A program made the position numbers and the translations under genes. Below are positions 56,240-64,000 of a stretch of DNA of 64,000 bases, one piece after another. Source of the DNA: Panorpa germanica (taxonomy: Eukaryota; Arthropoda; Insecta; Mecoptera; Panorpidae); NCBI GenBank assembly GCA_963678705.1, contig OY783203.1:41912347-41976346 (forward strand), given 5' to 3'. The notes under the pieces were generated by a model, which ran no database searches, was not told the DNA's origin, and was given only the letters and a program-made list of their open reading frames with translations. Each line of letters opens with the position of its first letter. The stretch's first letter is position 1.

Positions 56240-58600
56240 TTAGGAGAAATTAAAATTAGTAAAAATAATATAAGTAATATTTGAAATTTTTGTTTGAGTT
56301 TTTGTTATTTTGTGTAAGTAATATATAATCCTTAATATTTTTTATATTTTAACTTTGACTTTGATATTGATTTCGTTTAATATAAATGAAATAAAATATT
56401 TATCCGCGTGAAATTATTCTCAGTCGGGCCGTGGCCTTACGCAACGCATGCATTCAAGTTAAACACTTGTCAAATAAATAGCAATACGAGGTAGAGGCAC
56501 TGTATTAAGTTTAACCAGAGCACAAGTCAAGATGATGCGATGGTTGACTTAGGAAACAGCGAGTAATTGATGTGTGCAGAATAAAGAAAGGATACAACAA
56601 GGACGAAATTGATTGGAAATGAGTAAGACGAATCGGAGGAGAAGGCTACACGGATCACTGGAGAAACGACATTAGGTAAGTACACAAATGTAAGGTGGAT
56701 GAGTTGAGGAAAACAGCATGACAAAGCCGAGATACCGGTGAAAGGTGAATAGGTGAAAGTAATGGAAAAGCAAGAATTTATTATTCAATTTTTATTATCC
56801 AATGAATAATTCTCAGGACTTTTTAGTAAGACTGGCGCAACGCCAAAAAATTAATTGTATCCAGTTACAATATTTTATATTTGATTGCAAGTGTGATAAC
56901 TGACAAGTGAATTGACTACAATTTGTCGTATTTTACATTAGTCATCGACAAAATTACGCTTGTGTCTTAAGTAACTATTCACGATATCATTGAAATTTAA
57001 AAGTTTTAAGTTATTTAAAAGAAACTAAAAACACTGACACTAACAATATTTAAAAATGAAGAATTTAGAAAAATCTTGATACAATGTCGATACCATCTCG
57101 ATATCTTGAAAACCATGCGACTTTTACCGAGATCATGTTGGGCTTATTCCGGTTCAATTGGGCGATGGGTCAGTGTGACCTATATAAGTTAAATCTAGTT
57201 AAAAGTGTAGTAAATTTCATTTAAGCGTGATATTTCGTTTTCTTTGTTGCATGTATAGTATAATTATATAGAAAAGATAAATTTTGTTTATATCAAATAT
57301 TATATATGGAAATGAAACATATTTTGTAATTTGTGTACAAAGAGAAGAATGCTGCAAATCAAAAGCCAACATTAATTGCAAAAAAATATTGTGTTGACTA
57401 AAATCGTGTAAAATCGTGTAACTTTTCATATTTTAGCGCCCTCTCTGTGTAAGACCTGGAAATTTTGAGTCGACCCTCATATATATGTATCTATATATAT
57501 AAACATTATTATTATACGTGGGTATATCATATATATAACATAACGGAAAAGACTATTATTTCCTGATGAGATTTGTTGCTTATATATGTCACGAGTCAGG
57601 CGGCAAGAGATTCTTGATCTCCCTTCTCTAACACCCCTTAAAACAACTATTATCCCATTATCTTCTCGAAAACTTCAATCCGAAACTGTGACACGTTATT
57701 AACCTTTAACATAATAACGTATTTTATATACAACTTTGAAAGTAATTTTTAATAAACAAATGTCGTATTTATGAAACTGCCTAAAAAGTGAATTTAGTGA
57801 AAAGTTAGTTGATAGGCATGAGTATAATATCATATACATTGAAAATTACAAATTTAATACATAAAATTAACATACAAATATTTGTAACATTGTGTTCCTT
57901 GGTCTTGATATACTCGCATTATTTGAAGTGAATAATAAATAAACAAAAATTACTAAGTAATAATTAACTTTTTGTTATATAAGTTTATTACATAGAACAA
58001 CATAAGATAAGATTATTTATTATTTAAATTACTGTAATAATATTTTGAATTTGAGTTTTCAGCTTCTGATTTATTTAAAGTCAGAGTCAGTCGGGGATTC
58101 TCTGGGCCCTATATTGGATGTATAACCTGAGAGTGTGTTCCGGAAAATATTGCGTTTTTCTGTTGGTTTAAAATGAAGCCTCTTTAACAATGCCTTCATA
58201 ATCCAATTTTAAACAAGATTTAGACCATTTTAGATTAAATATTAGTAATTTTAATTTAAGGTAGTTCCAGCGTGAAACCACTTCTCGATAGAGTTCTAAT
58301 TTTTTTGTTTACAGGCTAAGAATAACGCTTACTAATAAATCTTGAAGTTTTAGAATTTTTTATCACTTAAAATTCGAAATAATTAATAACAAAGCTAGTA
58401 ATTTTTAGACTCACCTTCCATTTGAAGTATGTTAAACTTCCTGTCCGCCCTGCTATTGTTATACATAAAAAAAATTTCGATAGAATTTTGGAAAAATTTG
58501 GGATAGTAAAGAAAAATATTATTTCTTCGTATTGTAGTCGAGCTGTAATAATATAATTAATCCATATAATATAATTTAAAATATAATTTCTTTTAAACAT
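56240..58600. other. Intergenic, no gene supported
   Basis: AT-rich with a slightly purine-rich patch at 56,520-56,740. TA-rich simple sequence near 57,480-57,540. No exon or RNA gene was identified. Confidence 0.35.
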
Positions 58601-58612
58601 TTATGTGTATAG

Positions 58613-59039
58613 TACGAGGGTAGTTTGATAATGATTTTTTTAATTTCCCACGCAGCTTTCGTCAACTACCATCTATTAATAGACTACTGTCAAATTTTGA
58701 CCATGTGTTTGTGTTTGATAGCTATTTAAAGCAGAAATTCAGCCATTAAAAGCAGCTATCCGCGCAATTGCGATTGAGTATCTAGTCACCATGTCAAAAA
58801 TCCATAAATTGGGCTATTTTTCAGATTTAGCTCCTTGCGACTATTTCCTGTTTCCAAACTTGAAGAAATGGCTATGCTGTAACAGATTTTGCCTTGTGCC
58901 TTAAGAAAATCTATTATTTGAAAGAAATGAAAGAATTGATAAAACGCTGAGCTAAATGTATCGAGCTTAAAGTATACTATGTTGATAAATAAAGCGCTGT
59001 TAAAAAAAAATATCACTGAATTAGCAAACTACCCTCGTA
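58613..59039 (+). mobile_element. Mariner-derived MITE, complete (427 bp)
   Basis: Left end 'tacgagggtagtttgataat' and right end 'attagcaaactaccctcgta' are inverted copies, edged by TA. The interior joins the mariner upstream region directly to a C-terminal transposase piece ('CDYFLFPNLKKWLC'), so it is an internally deleted derivative. Related copies are at 38,850 and 39,855. Confidence 0.85.
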
Positions 59040-59044
59040 TCTAC

Positions 59045-59960
59045 GTATGTGTGGGTATTCGTATGCAAATGTTTTGAATTTCGGTTCTAGCTATACTATA
59101 CCACGCTGCAACGTCCATAAGTAAAATATTAAAAAAAACATGGATATTTAACTAAAAATAACTACAGACTTTATAACTATTAAAATTGCGGATGCTTTAT
59201 TAATTTTAGCAAAATAGAACGCAGTTGAGAGAAAAAAGATTTGATAAAATTTTGATCGTTGATAGTATTGTTTACTGTCGTTAAAAGATAGTATAGTTCA
59301 CCTATTGTATGGTACATTATATTGATCATAAACTCCCAATATATTACAAAAAAGCTCTGTGGGCTATAAAACTATTATAAAAAACTTTACACTATATAAT
59401 ATTAAGCGATCATCAATTTTTTTACATACTTTTTATAAAAACGAATAGTATAGATTAAAAATAAATTATAAAATAAATTGTAAAAATTCAATGATAGTTA
59501 CGTAAAATTTTCATATCAAATTTCATAGTCCTTACAATGAATACTGGAGTTAAGTCAAAGTTAAATATAAGTGCAGCTTCATAAAATTGTTGCTTTCTTG
59601 CTTTAACAAGTACTCCTAATAAATACTCGTAAAACATGTATTTGTTAATACAAATATGTTTCTTCTTTTCCTTTCCATTTCCACCTCCACCTACAATGCT
59701 CTCATATTTTCTATTGGTAAAGGTTGTTCAACAAAGAGTGGTGAAATTATAACATAGTGGGGATGTGCAAACGGGAAAGACATAAAGGTAGGTTAGTGAG
59801 TCTGCGAGGGATGGAAAATGTAATGTGAGTTTTCAAATACAGATCAAGTTCATGCTACATTGCTACGACTACAACATCACAGTTCGTGGCTAGCTACGAA
59901 TCTCTACAGTTGCCTTCTGTGAGCTGAACAGAGCTGTTGATTTTCCAGAGTTTTACGCAC
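59045..59960. other. Intergenic, nothing supported
   Basis: AT-rich. A slightly GC-richer block at 59,840-59,960 has no recognisable content. Confidence 0.35.
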
Positions 59961-61570
59961 TCACGTGTTTATAGCACTTAGAAAATTTTTGCTTCTCCCA
60001 ACAAATAATTAATAATACATTGTTCAATTCTTAGCTAATATAAAATAAAGTTTTGAAGCAACAGATTTGGTAAGTTTTTTTTTTTTATTAAATTTATTAA
60101 TAAAATTATTAAAAAAATAGTTTTTTAAAAAAATATTTTTTTTATAATTTTCTAGCACTTAGAAAATGTTGTGATATGTTTTATAAAAAATTATTAGTTA
60201 AGAAAAATTATTTAGTATAAGACTAACAAATTTTGTAGAAAATTATATAATAAATAATTTAATTTTTTAATAATTATTATTTAATAATTTAATTATTAAT
60301 TTTATTAAAATTATTTTAAAAACATTCTGACACTTAGTACATTTTGGGATTCAATTTATTAAAATTATTAGTTTATTATTAATAAAAAGCAACAGATTTC
60401 ACAATAGTATTTTTTTAAAATTAAATTCAATTAAATTTAATATCAATATTTAAATTTATTTTTTAACAAATTTTGTGTAATGTTTTAAAAAGTTATTAGT
60501 TATGAAAAATTATTTAGTATTTAGTAAGACTAAGAAATTCTGTAGAAAATTATATAATAAATAATTTAATTTTTTAATAATTATTATTTAATAATTCAAT
60601 TATTAGTTTTATTAAAATTATTTAGAAAATTTTATTTTAAAATGTCTAACACTTAGAAAATTTTGGGATTTACTTTATTAAAATTGATAGTTTATTATTA
60701 ATTAAAAGCAACAAATTTCACAAGAGTTTTTTTTAAATTAAATTCCATTAAATTTAATGTTAATATTTAAATTTATTTTTATGTTTATTTAATTTAATTT
60801 TTATTTTTTATAAGTTTATAGCACTTAAAAATTTTTAATATTCTGTAACTTGTATTATGCGGAAATTACATTTAGACTTCTAAAAAGTAAGAGCAACAGA
60901 TATCATAAGTAGATTTTTTAAATATAAAATGTCAGTAAATTTAGTGAAATTATATCTATTTTACACAAATTTATTAAAAATCATTCTTTGTATGATTCTA
61001 GATATCTATGATACACATAATATATTTTTGTTAATTTTGTCATTTTATTTAAATTCAATTATTAAAATTATTAATTGTTTATCAATGAAAAAAATAATTT
61101 TTCGTAAGTGGTTTTTAAAATTAAATTCTACTAAATTTCATATTATTAATGTGATTTTTATTGTTAATTTAATTTTTTTTTATATAAATATTTTTAACAC
61201 TAAAATAATTTTGTGAGTAAAAGTAAAAGAAAATACCAAAAATTAGATTTTTTAAATAAAATTTCACTATATTTTACATCATTTTTAAATTTATGATTCT
61301 GACACTTAAAAAATTTTGACTTCAGTTTTTTTTAAATATTAGTTTATTATTAATATAAAGCAACAGATTTTGTAAATATTTTTTATTATTATCATTACGT
61401 TAAATCATTATTTGTATTTTTTTACGCTAAATAAATTTACTTAAACTTTAAACAACATATTTACTAATTGATTTTTAAAAATAAATTTTATTATATTTAA
61501 TTTTTTTCCTTTTAATTTTAATGAATGTTATAACACTCAGTCAATTTTAAGATTAATGTGTTTTTAATTG
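59960..61570. repeat. AT-rich degenerate tandem array (~325-bp unit)
   Basis: Very AT-rich stretch in which the phrases 'agcaacagattt', 'cacttagaaaattttg', 'attagtttattattaat' and 'gaaaattatataataaataa' recur. 'caacagatt'-type landmarks lie near 60,058, 60,389, 60,710, 60,894 and 61,362; the first two intervals (331 and 321) mark two well-kept full units, and later ones are shortened or expanded. Open frames inside it (for example 60,929-61,216) are compositional. Confidence 0.7.
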
Positions 61571-61985
61571 TGAAAAGTAAGATTTTTTTGAGATATTATT
61601 CAGATTACAAAACATTTGGAAAGATATTTATTTTCTAGTTTAAAAATATTAATTTTGACATCGATATTTTATATATTATTACCATAACTACTTAATTGTT
61701 ATATATTAATACGAAATAATTAGTTAAAAAATATCTATGCATGCATTAAATATAAAATTGATTTGCTAAAACTTTTGAAACATTGTCTATAAAACCTACA
61801 ATTAGAAACATTTGTTATATATTTTTTATCTTTATCTTTTAGACGAAAAAGTTTTTAATTGATTACAAGAAAATTAGCAAAATGTAAATAAGAATTTTGT
61901 TTGGCGCAAAAAATGCTTTCTACTGCAATATACACATTTAGGTTTATAACATTTTTTATACGTCACTTACGAGTATTTATAAATT
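61570..61985. other. Intergenic, AT-rich
   Basis: No repeat landmark of the neighbouring array persists past about 61,570, and no gene is seen. Confidence 0.3.
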
Positions 61986-61989
61986 TTTT

Positions 61990-62205
61990 TAATATAATTT
62001 GACGTTAGCCTATTCCAGTAATAAATTTTATCACCGAAAATCTCATATTATGTTGGTAGTATTTTTAGTGGTGTTGCTTCATATATGTTAACTGCAAAGC
62101 TGCCTAATAAGTTTACGATTATGTAAATACATAATCAATTTATTTTGATAACAACCTAACCCAGAAAATATATCTCTGGTCCGGGGATCGCCCACTGTGT
62201 CATGT
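61990..62205 (-). repeat. SINE, inverted, head shortened
   Basis: On the minus strand: 'atgacacagtgggcgat' runs straight into 'ccccggaccagagatatatt', then 'ttttctgggttaggttgtta', 'acttattaggcagcttt', 'acatatatgaag' and the tail 'ggaataggctaacgtc'. Part of the head between A and B boxes is lost. Confidence 0.65.
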
Positions 62206-62230
62206 ATTATTATTAAAAAGAACACTTACC

Positions 62231-62330
62231 GCCTTACTAATAAACCTGTTATAAAATTTATACCAGGTATAAAACCCTTATTATCAACTTATAACAGGTA
62301 TAAACTTTATAACAGGTTTATTAGTAAGGC
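62231..62330. repeat. 100-bp hairpin (short foldback)
   Basis: 'gccttactaataaacctgtt' plus 'ataaa' at the left pairs almost perfectly with 'ttataacaggtttattagta' plus 'aggc' at the right; an inner 'taccaggtataaa' / 'taacaggtata' repeat lies in the loop. A short foldback element or MITE is the likely origin. Confidence 0.75.
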
Positions 62331-62339
62331 TTTTAAAGT

Positions 62340-62980
62340 ACATCTCTATTTATGGTAATTAATATGAAATAATCATCTTGATATCGAATCACTAAATTAC
62401 GAGTGTATAAATACGTTGGTGTTTGACAAGGTATTGTACGGGTACGGGTAAGATTGCCAACGTGTTGTGAGTTATCCAGGTCATCACTTAGATTTGAACG
62501 CCCGCTGTGTTAGGGTTCCTGAGGGCTTAGACATCAGAGGGTACGAATGTTAGGGCTGTAAGGAATCTGTAATAACTGTAGACTCGTAGCAGGGGTTCAT
62601 ACGATAACACGGTATTTGTGTCGTAGGTCTTTACCTCGCCTTCCACTTTCTTTAATGCTTAATACGTACAAACTTTGTTACACAAGTTTTCTTTAAAGAG
62701 TTCGGAAAATGTTATATTCAAATTTATTTTATATTATCTACTATTTATAATGTTAAAAAAAGTATAATTTTCATACAAATGTTACAAACTTATATACAAC
62801 ACATACTAAACGTTTGTTGTATGAGTTTATGGCATACATTTCTATAGTAGAAAATATACAAGACTAAACAAAAATAAGTAAACATATTATATACAGTGAC
62901 ATTCAACCTGGATGTAGGGAATATTGGATAGAATTTGTTGATTTTCTAGAAAACGCTACAAAATATGTTAGTATGTAGCT
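62340..62980. other. Intergenic, nothing supported
   Basis: Moderately AT-rich sequence, a little GC-richer at 62,430-62,640, with no exon or RNA gene that I can defend. Confidence 0.3.
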
Positions 62981-62985
62981 TAAAT

Positions 62986-63103
62986 CAGAGGCGGCCTTAG
63001 GGGGTGGCAAGCAGATCTGTCATCCCGGGGCCTCGCAAAGTTCTGCCACTCGGGACCTCGCAAAGATCTGCTGCCCGGGGCGCAATGGCTAAGGCCGCCC
63101 CTG
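62986..63103. mobile_element. GC-rich hAT-type MITE, 118 bp
   Basis: Left end 'cagaggcggccttag' and right end, read inward, 'caggggcggccttag' are inverted with one mismatch. Between them 'cctcgcaaag' occurs twice with 'tctgc' and 'cccgggg' phrases. CAG-starting ends of this style are typical of hAT elements. Flanking 8-mers (gcttaaat, cttacaat) do not form a clean duplication. Confidence 0.7.
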
Positions 63104-63211
63104 CTTACAATGTATAGAATATGCCCTCATATAATCCAATGATTGCTTTTTCTAAAAAAATTAATATTATTTTTTTCGCGGCGAAAATGTTATTTTAAAT
63201 TTAAATTTTAT

Positions 63212-63415
63212 TTATTTAACGTCGGTTTATTTCGTGGAGTGGACTAATATATGAGGGTTACAACGCTCCCTAATAAGTGTATGATTATGTACAAACATAA
63301 TCAATTTAACCTAATAACAACCAAACGCGGAAAATATCACTCCGGTCCGGGGTTCGAATCCGAACATACAGCAGCCAACTTCAAGCACCAATCATGCTCT
63401 CGCACATTGTGTCTC
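63212..63415 (-). repeat. SINE, inverted, nearly full length
   Basis: On the minus strand: 'gagacacaatgtgcgagagc' (A box), 'ttggtgcttgaagttggctg', 'ggattcgaaccccggacc' (B box), 'gatattttccgcgtttggtt', 'acacttattagggagcgttg' and the tail 'aaataaaccgacgttaaat'. The most complete copy with both promoter boxes. Confidence 0.75.
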
Positions 63416-63419
63416 CTTA

Positions 63420-64000
63420 TTAGGATTAGATATTAAATATTAAAAACTATTACCGGGAAATACTTTTTTAGAATTTCAAATAATTTCATAAAATGAAATA
63501 GTATTTATTATATTACATCTAATATTTATTCCCAACTTTGAAACTTTGAAAATGATTATATCAAGAATTGTTAAATTGAATATCTTCTTAAAGTTGAATA
63601 CAATGAAAGTTTGATCAACATATAATGCGCTTAGCTCTTTGCACCTTCTGTTTGTAGAAATATAATTTCAGTTATATCTTTTGAAGAAACTTTTAACAAA
63701 GATCCTAAAATTCCTTGTCCAAGTCCAATAGATTTTATGTTACGTTAATAATTAAATTTCGATTTTAACCTGAGATAATAAAGTATTAATAAAGTAGGAT
63801 AAAATGGAAAATAGAAATTGTTTAAATGAAAGCCACTGCAAATAAGACTTAGAATTTTCTTTGTTTCATTTTAATTTTACTTAAATATTGAAATTATATT
63901 CTTATGTCCGATAGATTTTAAATTAAATAATTAAATTAAAACTATTTTACTTTTTTTTATGTATGCCTTTTGTTTTAAGGTTTAATATAAAAAATAAACT
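63420..64000. other. Intergenic, window end
   Basis: AT-rich flank with no gene or repeat that I can support. Confidence 0.35.

Noticed and set aside
60929-61216. 95-codon open frame
   Set aside because: Composed almost only of Ile, Leu, Phe, Asn and Lys, as any frame in this AT-rich array would be; no splice or codon support.

Overview
The window looks like AT-rich nuclear DNA from an insect. The coding genes are split by introns with GT/AG ends, the encoded proteins are animal types, ribosomal protein S30 is made as a ubiquitin-like fusion, and the space between genes is full of DNA transposon relics, a tRNA-derived SINE and a BEL/Pao retroelement. I cannot name the species or order.

Layout. 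0-1.4 kb: two SINE pieces, then the last exon of an unrecognised 141-aa acidic-tailed protein (+). 2.4-9.5 kb is a compact housekeeping block: nus1 (-, polyprenol/dolichol synthesis), the S30 fusion gene (+, divergent from nus1), HIGD2A (+, respiratory chain assembly) and AIMP1 (-, convergent with HIGD2A; multisynthetase complex). 11.4-15.5 kb is a 4-kb foldback: two inverted arms, each an array of ~146-bp units, around a short single-copy core. 15.6-18.7 kb is a short BEL/Pao element with matching LTRs and a 5-bp target duplication. 19.1-19.9 kb is the C-terminal part of a CCDC174-like gene (-). 20.9-29.5 kb is a nine-coding-exon BTB-BACK gene (-) with a long disordered N-terminus.

29.7-46.8 kb is mostly non-coding. 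It holds MITEs, mariner derivatives, SINEs, a LINE tail, a 9-bp minisatellite, a purine-rich dispersed repeat and one possible small two-exon gene end at 37.8-38.4 kb. 46.8-52.0 kb is Sgt1 (+, HSP90 co-chaperone). 52-64 kb holds no gene I can support: microsatellite, SINEs, a hAT transposase relic, a mariner MITE, an unusual AT-rich degenerate tandem array (60.0-61.6 kb), a 100-bp hairpin and a GC-rich hAT-type MITE.

The genes are unrelated housekeeping functions, not a pathway cluster. I found no clear novel system. The most unusual structure is the foldback with nucleosome-length repeat units; the least familiar proteins are the BTB-BACK protein and the 141-aa protein. Two single-base homopolymer frameshifts in host genes suggest assembly noise. 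All exon borders were read by eye from splice signals and reading phase.
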